Below are positions 1 through 8,601 of a stretch of 64,000 bases of DNA, piece after piece (position 1 is the first letter of the stretch; each line of letters opens with the position of its first letter). This DNA is from Marivita sp046591575 (lineage in GTDB: Bacteria > Pseudomonadota > Alphaproteobacteria > Rhodobacterales > Rhodobacteraceae): contig NZ_JBIQWA010000001.1 in the NCBI RefSeq assembly GCF_046591575.1, positions 558,001 through 622,000 of the forward strand, given 5' to 3'. Made by a program: the position numbers and the translations under genes. The notes beneath the pieces were generated by a model. It saw only the letters and a program-made list of their open reading frames with translations, was not told the origin of the DNA and did no database searches.

Positions 1-580
1 TCAACGCCTGTACGGCAGGGCCTGACCCCTGAAACGGCAGATGTACCATATCGTCGATAATACCAAGGCCCGCGAAACCCGCGACAGTGGTCAGATGCGT
101 CATCGCCCCCGCGCCAGACGACCCGTAGACAAGCGCACCGGGATCGGCCCTGACCGCGTCAACAACGTCTTGTGCCGTCATGTAAGGCGTATCGGCAGAG
201 GTGAAAAGCAGCGTTGGCGAGGCCGCGACCGAGCAGATCGGCGTCCAGCTGTCGACATCATAGGGCACATCCCGAATCTGCGGCTGGATCGTGGCAACAG
301 TGATCGAGAAATAACCCAACTGGTAACCATCGGCGCGCTGCCCTTGCAAGGCAGAGGCCGCGACGGTGCCGGACCCGCCCGCCATGTTCGACACAAAAAC
401 ATCGCCCTCGATGGCTTCGGCGAAATAAGGTGCAAAGCCACGCAGCAACAGATCAGTGCCACCACCCGCATTAAACGGAGCAATCAGGTTGATGGGCCGC
501 TCAGGGAAGTCCTGGGCCGAGGCGACAGTGGCAGTCAAAGCAACGGCGGCCAGACCGGTGGTCAGATAAGTGAGTTTCAT
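1..580 (-). CDS. Bug/TctC-type tripartite tricarboxylate transporter substrate-binding protein (3' end outside window)
   Basis: The first 193 residues of a periplasmic receptor of the Bug/TctC family are present; the gene runs off the left edge. The N-terminus is a Sec signal peptide (MKLTYLTTGLAAVALTATV, cleaved after ASA), followed by the family-typical PERPINLIAPFNAGGGTD segment. This glycine-rich loop contacts carboxylate ligands in known Bug proteins. A GGGAGG ribosome site lies directly upstream of the ATG. Such receptors feed TctA/TctB membrane proteins, which would have to lie outside the window. The ligand cannot be told from sequence. The gene is divergent from a LacI-family regulator with a palindromic operator in between, so regulation by that protein is likely. 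Confidence 0.9.
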   Translation of the reverse strand, partial: MKLTYLTTGLAAVALTATVASAQDFPERPINLIAPFNAGGGTDLLLRGFAPYFAEAIEGDVFVSNMAGGSGTVAASALQGQRADGYQLGYFSITVATIQPQIRDVPYDVDSWTPICSVAASPTLLFTSADTPYMTAQDVVDAVRADPGALVYGSSGAGAMTHLTTVAGFAGLGIIDDMVHLPFQGSGPAVQAL

Positions 581-648
581 GTTTCCTCCCTGAGTCCCGT
601 TCAGGACTTCGTTGTGGTTCCTGGTAAATTGGTAGCGTTGTCATTTTG

Positions 649-666
649 AATGTCAACGTTGTCATT
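649..666. promoter_or_regulatory. LacI-type operator between the TctC-like gene and the LacI regulator
   Basis: The 18-bp sequence AATGTCAACGTTGTCATT is an inverted repeat with one mismatched pair and the central CG typical of LacI/GntR-family operators. Its right half, CGTTGTCATTT, also occurs as a direct repeat at 636-646, exactly 21 bp (two helical turns) upstream. The site lies 38 bp from the regulator ATG and about 70 bp from the TctC-like ATG. This fits control of both genes, probably by the adjacent regulator. The assignment to that protein is inference. Confidence 0.6.
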
Positions 667-704
667 TGCAAAGATTATCGTCACTAAGGGCAAAAGGTAA
701 CATT

Positions 705-1739
705 ATGACCAAGCCTCGCATCCCTTCGGACCGGCCAGACCGGGCACGCCGCGCTACCTTGCGCGATGTGGCACAGCTGTCGGGGGTCAGCGAGATCTCG
801 GTGTCACGGGTCATGCGCGATGCCCCTTCAGTTTCAGAGCGTCTGCGGGCCCGCGTGCTGGCCGCTGCGAACGAGGTTGGCTATACCCCCAATCGGCTTG
901 CCGGGGCGCTCAAGACGCGGTCCAGCAACCTTGTTGCGGTGATCGTGCCTTCTATCGGCAACGGGGTCTTTCCCGAGGTTCTCAATGGTATCGAATCTGT
1001 GCTGACCCATGCAGGCCTGCAACCGGTGCTTGGCATCACACAATACGACCGCACCCGCGAGGTGCAGGTGCTGCGCGACATGCTGGCATGGTCGCCGATG
1101 GGGGTCATCATGGCAGGCACGGACCACGAACCTGCCGTGGCGCGGATGATCGAAACCCACCACGTTCCGGTGGTCGAATTCATGGATATTGATCGCACGC
1201 CCATCCATATGTCTGTCGGCATTTCCAATGTTGCCGCTGCGGTTGCTGTGGCGGATCTTTTGTTCCAACGTGGGTATCGACGGCCCGGCTATATCGGAGC
1301 ATGGGCCGAACGCCCCGACCGTTCCAAGGCGCGGCGTCTTGCCTTTGAGGCGCGGCTGGTCGAACTGGGTATCCCACTTGTCGACAAGGAAATCGCACAA
1401 ACACCGGCAAGTGCCGAAGTCGGGGCACAGACGACGGAAATTCTGTTGTCCCGCTCTCCGGACATCGACGTTATTTTCTTTGCCAATGACGATCAGGCGC
1501 TTGGCGCGCTGTTTCATTGCCAACGCACCGGACGCAAGGTGCCTCAGGATGTCGGGCTGATTGGGTTCAACGGAATTGATATCGGGCTGGCGACCCCGAC
1601 AATCCTGGCAAGCGTTGTGACACCCAGATACCAGATGGGTGTTGAAACAGCCCGGCTTTTGCTGGCGGCTGCGGATGATCCAGAGTCGAAACAGGTGGTG
1701 GATCTGGGCTTTGAGATCCGGTTGGGTGAAAGCCTCTGA
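705..1739 (+). CDS. LacI-family transcriptional regulator (GntR-like subgroup)
   Basis: This 344-residue protein has a LacI helix-turn-helix at about residues 17-60 (ATLRDVAQLSGVSEISVSRV, then the hinge region TPNRLAGALKTRSSN). A periplasmic-binding-protein-like effector domain follows (LVAVIVPSIGNGVFPEVLNG, FFANDDQALGAL, GLIGFNGIDIG). The overall pattern is closest to gluconate-type GntR repressors of the LacI family. The ATG at 705 was chosen because AAAGGT precedes it and the helix-turn-helix then begins at the usual distance. It is divergent from the TctC-like receptor gene, which is its most likely target together with itself. The effector is unknown. Confidence 0.88.
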   Translation: MTKPRIPSDRPDRARRATLRDVAQLSGVSEISVSRVMRDAPSVSERLRARVLAAANEVGYTPNRLAGALKTRSSNLVAVIVPSIGNGVFPEVLNGIESVLTHAGLQPVLGITQYDRTREVQVLRDMLAWSPMGVIMAGTDHEPAVARMIETHHVPVVEFMDIDRTPIHMSVGISNVAAAVAVADLLFQRGYRRPGYIGAWAERPDRSKARRLAFEARLVELGIPLVDKEIAQTPASAEVGAQTTEILLSRSPDIDVIFFANDDQALGALFHCQRTGRKVPQDVGLIGFNGIDIGLATPTILASVVTPRYQMGVETARLLLAAADDPESKQVVDLGFEIRLGESL

Positions 1740-1808
1740 CCGGGGCGCACAGCGTGTGCGGCAAAGCCGGCCGCGCCAATAATCCTGTTGAACCATCGCA
1801 TACCGGCA

Positions 1809-1846
1809 TTGACGCTATAAAACCACTGGTCTACTGATCGGACCAG
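1809..1846 (+). promoter_or_regulatory. Probable promoter with overlapping inverted repeat upstream of the GntR regulator
   Basis: TTGACG at 1809-1814 and TACTGA at 1832-1837 are separated by 17 bp and could act as -35 and -10 elements. An inverted repeat (CTGGTC at 1826-1831, GACCAG at 1841-1846, 9-bp spacer) covers the -10 element. This is a suitable place for autorepression by the GntR/FadR-type protein that starts at 1874. Confidence 0.45.
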
Positions 1847-1873
1847 CAGTCAAGGCGCAGAGGGGGCGGCCGC

Positions 1874-2611
1874 ATGACAATGGATGTGTTTCTATCTGCC
1901 GATGGAACAGCGCTTGAAAAAGTGGCACATCACTCTGTCAAAGACACGGTCGCGGAACGGTTCGCCACATTGATTGCCTCTGGCGTGCTGTCGGTCGGGG
2001 ACACCTTGCCAAGCGAACGAGAACTTGCGTCCGCCATGGGGGTCAGCCGCGAAACCATTCGCGGCGCTCTTCTTATCCTGTCAACCAAAGGGATCGTATC
2101 GGTCGTACAGGGCGCGCGCACACGGGTGATTTCGACCGATGTCGGCACGCTCGGCTTGTCGGCTTTGTCAGACGGGCGCGTCACCGATTACACGCTTGAA
2201 GACGTCCACGACGCCCGCATGACCATCGAGGCCCGGCTTGCCCCTCTTGTCGCCGCGCGCATTGATGACGCCACAATCGACCGCTTGTCGGATCTGATCA
2301 AAACGCAGGAAGAAACAGTGGGCGACCCGGTGCGGTATCTTATCGCGGACCGCGAATTCCACACTTTGATTTACCGCGCCTGCGGCAATGCCGTGTTTTC
2401 AGACCTTGCGGCGATGCTCTATTCCTACCTGCTTGACCACCGCCGCCGTGTTGTTGCGCAGCCCGGTGCCATCGAAACCAGTATCACTGATCATCGCCAG
2501 ATCATGACAGCTTTGATCGCCCGCGACGGAGCGGCGTTGGCGGACGCGTTCGGCGTACACGAACGCCGCATCTATGACACCACACGCGCTTTGCTTGGCG
2601 CATCCTCATGA
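1874..2611 (+). CDS. GntR/FadR-family transcriptional regulator of the tetronate operon
   Basis: This 245-residue protein has an N-terminal winged helix (about residues 20-85: SGVLSVGDTLPSERELASAMGVSRETIRGAL) and a C-terminal FCD ligand domain. The FCD metal/ligand residues are visible in DARMTIEARLAP, DREFHTLIYRACGN and the final H-E-R-R-I segment. A GAGGGGG ribosome site precedes the ATG. It is the first gene of the block, and its stop codon overlaps the start of denD by four bases. It is therefore very likely the pathway-specific regulator of the denD-TRAP-ltnD-otnKCI operon, responding to a four-carbon sugar acid or an intermediate (inference). Confidence 0.87.
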   Translation: MTMDVFLSADGTALEKVAHHSVKDTVAERFATLIASGVLSVGDTLPSERELASAMGVSRETIRGALLILSTKGIVSVVQGARTRVISTDVGTLGLSALSDGRVTDYTLEDVHDARMTIEARLAPLVAARIDDATIDRLSDLIKTQEETVGDPVRYLIADREFHTLIYRACGNAVFSDLAAMLYSYLLDHRRRVVAQPGAIETSITDHRQIMTALIARDGAALADAFGVHERRIYDTTRALLGASS

Positions 2612-3588
2612 AAGGCCACGATATGCATGTTTTGATCCTTGGTGCTGCAGGCATGATTGGCCGAAAACTGGCCGAACGGATCGCGGCAACCGGCAAGATG
2701 GGCGGGCAGACTGTCGATGCCCTGACGCTGGTCGACATCGTGGAGCCTCAGGTCGCGGCCGATTTTACCGGCACGCGCAAGGCGCTGGCCGCCGATCTGA
2801 CCGACGCTGGCATGGCCGAACACCTGATCGCGGACCGTCCCGATGTGATCGTGCATCTGGCCGCCATCGTCTCGGGCGAGGCCGAAGCCGATTTCGACAA
2901 GGGGTACGCAATAAACCTTGATGGAACGCGCGCCCTGTTCGATGCAATCCGCGCGGTCGAAGGCTATGCGCCCCGCGTAATCTATGCCTCGTCTCTGGCC
3001 GTATTCGGCGCACCCTTCCCGCCGAAAATCCCCGATGATTATCACCTCACGCCGCTCACCAGCTATGGCACGCAAAAGGCGATGGGCGAACTGCTGCTTA
3101 ACGACTATTCACGCCGCGGGTTTCTGGACGGTATTGGCATCCGCTTTCCCACCATATGCATCCGCCCCGGCAAGCCGAACAAGGCCGCTTCGGGCTTTTA
3201 TTCCGGTATTCTGCGCGAGCCGCTCAACGGTCAAGAGGCGGTGCTGCCCGTGGGCACCGATGTGCGTCACTGGTTTGCCAGCCCACGTTCGGCTGTTGGC
3301 TATATCGATCATGCCGCAACGCTCGACACCGCGCCGCTGGGAGGCCAGCGCAACTTGACCATGCCCGGCGTTTCCGCCACCGTCGGCGACCAGATCGAGG
3401 CGTTGCGCAAGGTCGCGGGTGACACCGCCGTCGCCCTGATCCGCCACGAACCCGATCCGACCGTGGCCGCCATTATCTCGGGCTGGCCCCGCGATTTCGA
3501 CACCGCGCGCGCCCATGATCTGGGGTTCCGCGCCGAAACGAACTTCAGAGAAATCATCGAGGTTTATCTGGAGGACGAGATGGGCTGA
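2608..3588 (+). CDS. denD: D-erythronate dehydrogenase, NAD-dependent epimerase/dehydratase fold
   Basis: This 326-residue extended short-chain dehydrogenase has the NAD-binding GAAGMIGRK motif near the N-terminus and the catalytic Y153-x3-K157 pair (YGTQK). Members of this subgroup next to DUF1537 kinases oxidise D-erythronate at C2 to 2-dehydro-D-erythronate. Here it is translationally coupled to the GntR gene (ATGA overlap) and followed by TRAP, ltnD and otnKCI, which supports the call. A start at the internal ATG (2623) is possible and would remove five residues. A general UDP-sugar epimerase role is less likely given this setting. Confidence 0.82.
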   Translation: MKGHDMHVLILGAAGMIGRKLAERIAATGKMGGQTVDALTLVDIVEPQVAADFTGTRKALAADLTDAGMAEHLIADRPDVIVHLAAIVSGEAEADFDKGYAINLDGTRALFDAIRAVEGYAPRVIYASSLAVFGAPFPPKIPDDYHLTPLTSYGTQKAMGELLLNDYSRRGFLDGIGIRFPTICIRPGKPNKAASGFYSGILREPLNGQEAVLPVGTDVRHWFASPRSAVGYIDHAATLDTAPLGGQRNLTMPGVSATVGDQIEALRKVAGDTAVALIRHEPDPTVAAIISGWPRDFDTARAHDLGFRAETNFREIIEVYLEDEMG

Positions 3589-3673
3589 CACGCCCGAAAG
3601 CCGTGCCGGACAACGCGGCACACTGAACATCCTGCAGGTCATGCAGGCCAACCACTTTGGGAGGAGACCCCTA

Positions 3674-4642
3674 ATGAAACACACCCTCACGGCCCTCACC
3701 GGTGCCCTTATCCTTGCCGCAGGCGCTGCCACAGCCCAGCAAAACATCGTTGTGGGACATTCACTGTCGCCCACATCGCATTACGGCATTGGCGCTCAGG
3801 CGTTTATCGACACATTGAACGAGCTTTCGGATGGTGCCTTCACGGGCGATCAGGCCCCCGCAGGCCAGCTTGGCGGCGAGCGTGACATGATCGAAGGACT
3901 GCAGATCGGGTCCATGGACGTGGTCATCACCTCGACTGGCCCCTTGGGTAACTTCGTGCCCGAGGTCTATGCGCTTGACCTGCCATTCCTGTTCCGCGAC
4001 TACGATCATGCCCGCACAACACTCGATGGTGAAATCGGGCAAGAGCTGCTGGCCAAGATTGACGAAAATCAACTTGTTGGCCTTGCCTGGACGGAAAACG
4101 GCTTCCGCCACGTGACCAACTCGCAACGCCCGGTGCGCACGCCGGAAGACCTTGATGGTCTCAAGCTGCGCACAATGGAAAACCGCGTCCATATGGAAGC
4201 GTTCTCGGAAATGGGCGCATCGCCCACCCCAATGGCCTTCCCCGAGCTGTTCACCGCGCTTCAGCAGGGCGTCGTGGACGGTCAGGAAAACCCGGTCACC
4301 GTGATCACCGCATCCAAGTTCTGGGAAGTGCAGGGTCATGTGTCGCTGACCGGCCACGTCTATTCCCCGGCGGTTGTCCTTGCCTCGCCGATCCTTCTGG
4401 ACGGTCTGACCGAGGAACAGCGCGGCTGGTTCTATGAAGCCGCCAAAGCCTCTGCCGCCGCAACGCGCGCCGAGGTGAACCGGCTTGAGGATGCAGGCGT
4501 TGCCCTGCTGCGGGAGAACGGCATGGAGGTCATCACCGACATCGACAAGGCCCCCTTTGCTGAACTCGCAGAGCCGGCCTACGCGGTCTATACCGACCAG
4601 TACGGCTCTGACATGGTCGATCGCATCAAAGCGGTCGAATAA
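3674..4642 (+). CDS. TRAP transporter substrate-binding protein (DctP family)
   Basis: This 322-residue periplasmic receptor begins with a Sec signal peptide (MKHTLTALTGALILAAGAATAQ). It carries the DctP fold, including the conserved Arg region LRTMENRVH and the PFPELFTALQQGVVDGQENP-type segment near residue 190. That Arg normally pairs with the carboxylate of the ligand. A GGGAGGAG ribosome site precedes the ATG at 3674. Being inside the tetronate operon, its ligand is probably D-erythronate and/or L-threonate. The gene is followed by a strong hairpin before dctQ. Confidence 0.9.
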   Translation: MKHTLTALTGALILAAGAATAQQNIVVGHSLSPTSHYGIGAQAFIDTLNELSDGAFTGDQAPAGQLGGERDMIEGLQIGSMDVVITSTGPLGNFVPEVYALDLPFLFRDYDHARTTLDGEIGQELLAKIDENQLVGLAWTENGFRHVTNSQRPVRTPEDLDGLKLRTMENRVHMEAFSEMGASPTPMAFPELFTALQQGVVDGQENPVTVITASKFWEVQGHVSLTGHVYSPAVVLASPILLDGLTEEQRGWFYEAAKASAAATRAEVNRLEDAGVALLRENGMEVITDIDKAPFAELAEPAYAVYTDQYGSDMVDRIKAVE

Positions 4643-4648
4643 GGCGTC

Positions 4649-4679
4649 AATCGGCAGGTGGCCCACCCGCCTGCCGATT
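4649..4679 (+). terminator. Intra-operon hairpin after the TRAP receptor gene
   Basis: A perfect 10-bp stem (AATCGGCAGG at 4649-4658, CCTGCCGATT at 4670-4679) with an 11-base loop is followed by a short T run (TTTT). It sits between the receptor stop codon and dctQ. It probably acts as a partial terminator or 3'-end stabiliser that lets the receptor be made in excess over the membrane subunits. Confidence 0.65.
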
Positions 4680-4708
4680 TTCCGCAGCCCTGACCAAAAG
4701 GCAGTTTT

Positions 4709-5215
4709 ATGCGTTTCTTCCTGCGCTTTGAGGACTTTACCACCGGCCTTGCGCTGCGGCTGTCCATCGCTTTTCTGATAATCGCCGCCTCTCTGGCATT
4801 GTTTCAGGTGGTCACGCGCTTTGTCTTTGGCGCGCCATCGACCTGGTCCGAGGTGATCACCCGATCGGCGATGATCTGGTCCGTGTTCCTGGGTGTGGCA
4901 GTCGCCTTTCGGCACGGCGCAATGATTTCGGTCGACGTGATCCAGAACGCTTTGCCGCCCCGGCTTGGGCTTGGGATCTATCTGGTGGCAAACATCGGTT
5001 CATTGATTTTTTTCTCGGTCCTGTTCTGGCAGGGCTATCTCATGACGCTGCGCGTGATCCCGCAAAGCCTCGCCGCGCTAGAGATTTCCATCGCCTGGGT
5101 CTATGCCGCGCTGCCCATCGGGTCGGTGTTCATCCTGATCGCGGTGCTGGCCTCGATGATCCGCGCGGTTCAGGGCGACTGGCTCGCTGCGCGCAACGCG
5201 GAGGTTGAGCCATGA
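4709..5215 (+). CDS. TRAP transporter small membrane subunit (DctQ family)
   Basis: This 168-residue protein has four hydrophobic segments (starting near residues 15, 50, 90 and 125) and the DctQ-typical sequence TWSEVITRSAMIWSVFLGVAVAFR in the second segment. It forms the small membrane half of a TRAP importer with the next gene, whose start overlaps its stop codon (ATGA). The ribosome site before the ATG is weak. Confidence 0.88.
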   Translation: MRFFLRFEDFTTGLALRLSIAFLIIAASLALFQVVTRFVFGAPSTWSEVITRSAMIWSVFLGVAVAFRHGAMISVDVIQNALPPRLGLGIYLVANIGSLIFFSVLFWQGYLMTLRVIPQSLAALEISIAWVYAALPIGSVFILIAVLASMIRAVQGDWLAARNAEVEP

Positions 5216-6492
5216 ACGCCGCACTTGGTCTGTCGCTCGCCATCCTCTTTGTCATCGGCGTGCCCATCGCCGTCGCCATCGGCCTGGCATCGGTCATCGG
5301 GATCGAGGCGCAGGGCCGCTTGCCGCTGCTGCTCGTGGCACAACGCATGTTCACCGGTATCGACAGCTTCCCGCTTATGGCGATCCCGCTTTTCATCCTT
5401 GCCGGGAACCTCATGTCGGCGGGCGGCATCTCGCACCGGCTGGTGGAGCTTGCGAAATCGCTGGTCGGCGGCATCCAGGGCGGGCTGGCCTGCACCTGCG
5501 TTCTGACCTGTATGCTCTTTGCCTCGGTCTCGGGCTCTTCGGTTGCCACCACATTCGCCATCGGTGCGATCCTCATTCCGGCGATGGTCCGGCACAACTA
5601 TCCCCGCCCGCTGGCCGCGTCGATCCAGGCGTCCTCGGCAGAGCTGGGCGTTCTGATCCCGCCGTCGATCCCGCTGATCCTCTATGGTGTCTCTACCGAC
5701 ACCTCCATCGGCAAGCTGTTCATTGCAGGGCTTGGCCCGGGTGTCGTGGTCGCAGGCTCGCTCATGGCGCTGGTGCTGGTGATCTGCCGTCTGCGTGGCA
5801 TCGGCAAGGAAGACGGTCTGGACCGCGCCAGCCCCGGTGCCGCTTTTGTCTCGGCCATGCCCGCGCTGCTGATCCCTGTGGTCATCCTGGGTGGCATCTA
5901 CTCCGGCATCTTCACCCCGACCGAGGCCAGCGCCGCCGCCGTGGCGGCAGCCCTTATCGTCGGCATGGCAATGTATCGCGAGATCAAATTCGCGGACCTG
6001 CCCGAGATCCTCAAGAAGACCGTGATCTCGACCTCGGCCATCATGATCATCATCTCGGCCGCCGCGTTGTTTTCCTTTCTCATCGCGCGGTCCGGCCTGC
6101 CGAACGAAATCGCGGCCTGGTTCAAGGACATGTTCGACAGCCGCATCGCGTTCCTGCTGGCCATCAACATCCTGCTGCTGATCGTGGGCATGTTCATCGA
6201 AACCTCTGCCGCAATCCTCGTGCTGGCCCCGATCCTGACCCCCATCGCCATCGCCTACGGCGTCGATCCAGTGCATTTCGGGCTGATCATCGTGGTCAAC
6301 CTCGCGCTTGGCATGATCACACCGCCGCTTGGCGTGAACCTCTTTGCCGCTTGTGCGGTTGCGGATCTGCGGGTCGAGAAGATCATACCCCAGCTGATCT
6401 GGTTCGTCCTGACGGTGTTCGCCGCGCTGATGGTCATCACCTATGTTCCGGCGATCACGCTCTGGCCGGTCGATCTTGTTTTCGGAGAATAA
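5212..6492 (+). CDS. TRAP transporter large membrane subunit (DctM family)
   Basis: This 426-residue polytopic protein of normal DctM length catalyses sodium-driven uptake through the inner membrane. Family signatures are visible: PLFILAGNLMSAGGIS, FASVSGSSVATTFAIGAILIPAM, ELGVLIPPSIPLILYG and the C-terminal LALGMITPPLGVNLF. It is translationally coupled to dctQ, and ltnD starts four bases after its stop codon. The likely cargo is a four-carbon aldonate, judged from the operon. Confidence 0.92.
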   Translation: MNAALGLSLAILFVIGVPIAVAIGLASVIGIEAQGRLPLLLVAQRMFTGIDSFPLMAIPLFILAGNLMSAGGISHRLVELAKSLVGGIQGGLACTCVLTCMLFASVSGSSVATTFAIGAILIPAMVRHNYPRPLAASIQASSAELGVLIPPSIPLILYGVSTDTSIGKLFIAGLGPGVVVAGSLMALVLVICRLRGIGKEDGLDRASPGAAFVSAMPALLIPVVILGGIYSGIFTPTEASAAAVAAALIVGMAMYREIKFADLPEILKKTVISTSAIMIIISAAALFSFLIARSGLPNEIAAWFKDMFDSRIAFLLAINILLLIVGMFIETSAAILVLAPILTPIAIAYGVDPVHFGLIIVVNLALGMITPPLGVNLFAACAVADLRVEKIIPQLIWFVLTVFAALMVITYVPAITLWPVDLVFGE

Positions 6493-6496
6493 CCCT

Positions 6497-7372
6497 ATGA
6501 ACGTTCTTTTTGCCGGTTTGGGCTCCATGGGCCTTGGCATGGCGCAAAGCCTCTTGCGCGCGGGTCATGCTGTCCAAGGCGTCGATCCTGATGCGTCGCG
6601 CGTCGCCCTGCTGCGCACGGATAGCGGTGTCGTCGACGTGGACCAGCCCGATGCGCTGGTCAGCGCCGTTCTCAACGCCGATCAGACCCGCGCGGTGCTG
6701 TTCGGTGCTGACGGTCTGGCCAACCGCCTGCGCCCCGGCGGCGTGATCGTCTCTTGCGCCACCGTCGCGCCCGCTTTTGCGCGCGAGATGGAGGCCGAGG
6801 CGCAGGCACGCGGCTTGCTTTATCTCGACGCGCCCATTTCCGGCGGCGCGGCCAAGGCCGCGACCGGGCAGCTTTCGATCATGGCGTCGGGCAGCGCGGA
6901 TACGTTCGATGCCGCAGCCCCCCTGCTCGATGCGATGGCTGAAACCGTCCACCGACTGGGCGACAGCGCGGGTGCGGGATCGGCGATGAAGGCGGTCAAT
7001 CAATTGCTCGCGGGCGTGCATATCGCCGCGATGGGCGAGGCGATGGGCTTTGCCGCGTCTCAGGGGCTCGATCTGCGCCAAGTGGTGCAGGTCATCGGCG
7101 CATCGGCGGGCCAGTCCTTCATGTTCGACAACCGCGCGCCGCATGTGGTCGATGCCGATTACACGCCGCGCTCCAAGGTGGATATCTGGCTTAAGGACCT
7201 TGGCATCGTCACCGACATTGCCGAAAGCGCTGGTCTGCCCCTGCCCGTGATGCAAGAGGCCCTGACCCAGTTCCGCGCCACGTCCGCTGCCGGGATGGGC
7301 ACCGAAGATGACGCGGCCATCGCGAAACACGTCGCACGACAGGCGGGTGTGACGCTTCCGGGGGACGACTGA
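6497..7372 (+). CDS. ltnD: L-threonate dehydrogenase, beta-hydroxyacid dehydrogenase family
   Basis: This 291-residue member of the 3-hydroxyisobutyrate dehydrogenase family has the N-terminal dinucleotide motif GLGSMGLGM, the substrate loop DAPISGG and the catalytic lysine K165 in GSAMKAVNQ. In the DUF1537-kinase pathway LtnD oxidises L-threonate at C2 to 2-oxo-tetronate, which OtnI, OtnK and OtnC process. The start at 6497 follows the dctM stop closely. The stop overlaps the otnK start (TGATG). Having both DenD and LtnD implies two stereoisomers enter the same lower pathway. Confidence 0.83.
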   Translation: MNVLFAGLGSMGLGMAQSLLRAGHAVQGVDPDASRVALLRTDSGVVDVDQPDALVSAVLNADQTRAVLFGADGLANRLRPGGVIVSCATVAPAFAREMEAEAQARGLLYLDAPISGGAAKAATGQLSIMASGSADTFDAAAPLLDAMAETVHRLGDSAGAGSAMKAVNQLLAGVHIAAMGEAMGFAASQGLDLRQVVQVIGASAGQSFMFDNRAPHVVDADYTPRSKVDIWLKDLGIVTDIAESAGLPLPVMQEALTQFRATSAAGMGTEDDAAIAKHVARQAGVTLPGDD

Positions 7373-8601
7373 TGCTTTTGGGCTGTATCGGAGACGATTT
7401 CACCGGATCGAGCGATCTGGCCAACACCCTGGCCAAGCAGGGGATGCGCACGGTGCAATATACCGGCGTGCCGGATGGCCCTGCGGCGGATGACGTACAG
7501 GCCGGTGTGGTTGCGCTCAAGTCCCGCTCAATCGATCCGGACGAGGCGGTCAGGCTGACGCTGCAGGCGCTTGACTGGTTGCGCGAACAGGGGTGTCGGC
7601 AGATTTTCTTCAAGTATTGCTCGACCTTCGACAGCACGGCCAAGGGCAATATCGGCCCGGTCGCCGATGCGCTGGCCGAGACGTTGGACGCACAAAAGGT
7701 CATCGTCTGCCCGGCCTTTCCCGGCGCGGGGCGGTCGGTCTATCAGGGTTATCTGTTCGTCAAGGACAGGCTGCTGAACGAAAGCGGGATGGAAAACCAC
7801 CCGCTTACCCCCATGACCGACGCCGATCTGCGGCGTCTGATGGCAGCACAGAGCCGGCATCCGGTGGGTCACATCCCGGCGGAAACCGTGTTCGCGGGCC
7901 GCGCGGCCATTGCCGACGCGATGGATACCGCATCCGAACGGATGCTCATCGTCGATGCCCTGCGCGACGCCGACCTGGTAGAGATCGGCGCGGCAGCCAA
8001 AGGCCAGCCGCTCGTCACCGGCGGGTCGGGCGTGGCGCTTGGGCTGCCTGCGAATTTCGGCTGCACGCCAACGCCGGTGCCGTGGCAGGGGCAAGGCGGC
8101 AAGGCGGCGATCCTGTCGGGCTCGTGCTCTACCGCGACGCGGGGCCAGATCGCGCATCACCTTGAACGGCATCCGGGGTTGAAGATCGACGTGGCACAGG
8201 TGATCGACGGCACGCAAACGCCCGAAGAGGTGGCGCGCTGGCTGGTCGGGGCGGATGGCCTGCCGCTGGCCTACAGTTCCGCCGACCCCGGAGAGGTGCG
8301 CGCCGTGCAGGACACGCATGGGCGCGAGGCATCTGCCGATGCGCTCGAATCCTTCTTCGGCGCTGTCGCACGGCATCTGGTGGAGATGGGCGTGACCCGG
8401 CTTTTGACCGCGGGCGGCGAAACCTCGGGCGCGGTGGTCGAGGCGCTGGCCCTCGACAGCTTGCGTATCGGCCCCGAGATTGACCCCGGTGTGCCTGCGC
8501 TGCGCGCGCGCGACGACCTTGTTCTGGCGCTCAAATCCGGCAATTTCGGCAGCGAGGATTACTTCGAAAAAGCCGCCGCGCTCCTGGAGCGGGACGCATG
8601 A
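7372..8601 (+). CDS. otnK: 3-oxo-tetronate 4-kinase (DUF1537 four-carbon acid sugar kinase)
   Basis: This 409-residue protein has the two-domain DUF1537 architecture. The N-terminal sugar-acid domain carries the family start LLGCIGDDFTGSSDLANTLA and the FKYCSTFDSTAKGNIGPV segment. The C-terminal nucleotide domain carries AAILSGSCSTATRGQI and TAGGETSGAV. OtnK phosphorylates 3-oxo-tetronate to 3-oxo-tetronate 4-phosphate. It is coupled at both ends to ltnD and otnC by overlapping stop and start codons. Confidence 0.93.
   Translation: MLLGCIGDDFTGSSDLANTLAKQGMRTVQYTGVPDGPAADDVQAGVVALKSRSIDPDEAVRLTLQALDWLREQGCRQIFFKYCSTFDSTAKGNIGPVADALAETLDAQKVIVCPAFPGAGRSVYQGYLFVKDRLLNESGMENHPLTPMTDADLRRLMAAQSRHPVGHIPAETVFAGRAAIADAMDTASERMLIVDALRDADLVEIGAAAKGQPLVTGGSGVALGLPANFGCTPTPVPWQGQGGKAAILSGSCSTATRGQIAHHLERHPGLKIDVAQVIDGTQTPEEVARWLVGADGLPLAYSSADPGEVRAVQDTHGREASADALESFFGAVARHLVEMGVTRLLTAGGETSGAVVEALALDSLRIGPEIDPGVPALRARDDLVLALKSGNFGSEDYFEKAAALLERDA

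Noticed and set aside
5170..6540. 456-codon open frame on the minus strand opposite the TRAP DctM gene
   Set aside because: The translation is low-complexity Arg/Asp/His-rich sequence with no domain, while the opposite strand encodes an intact DctM.
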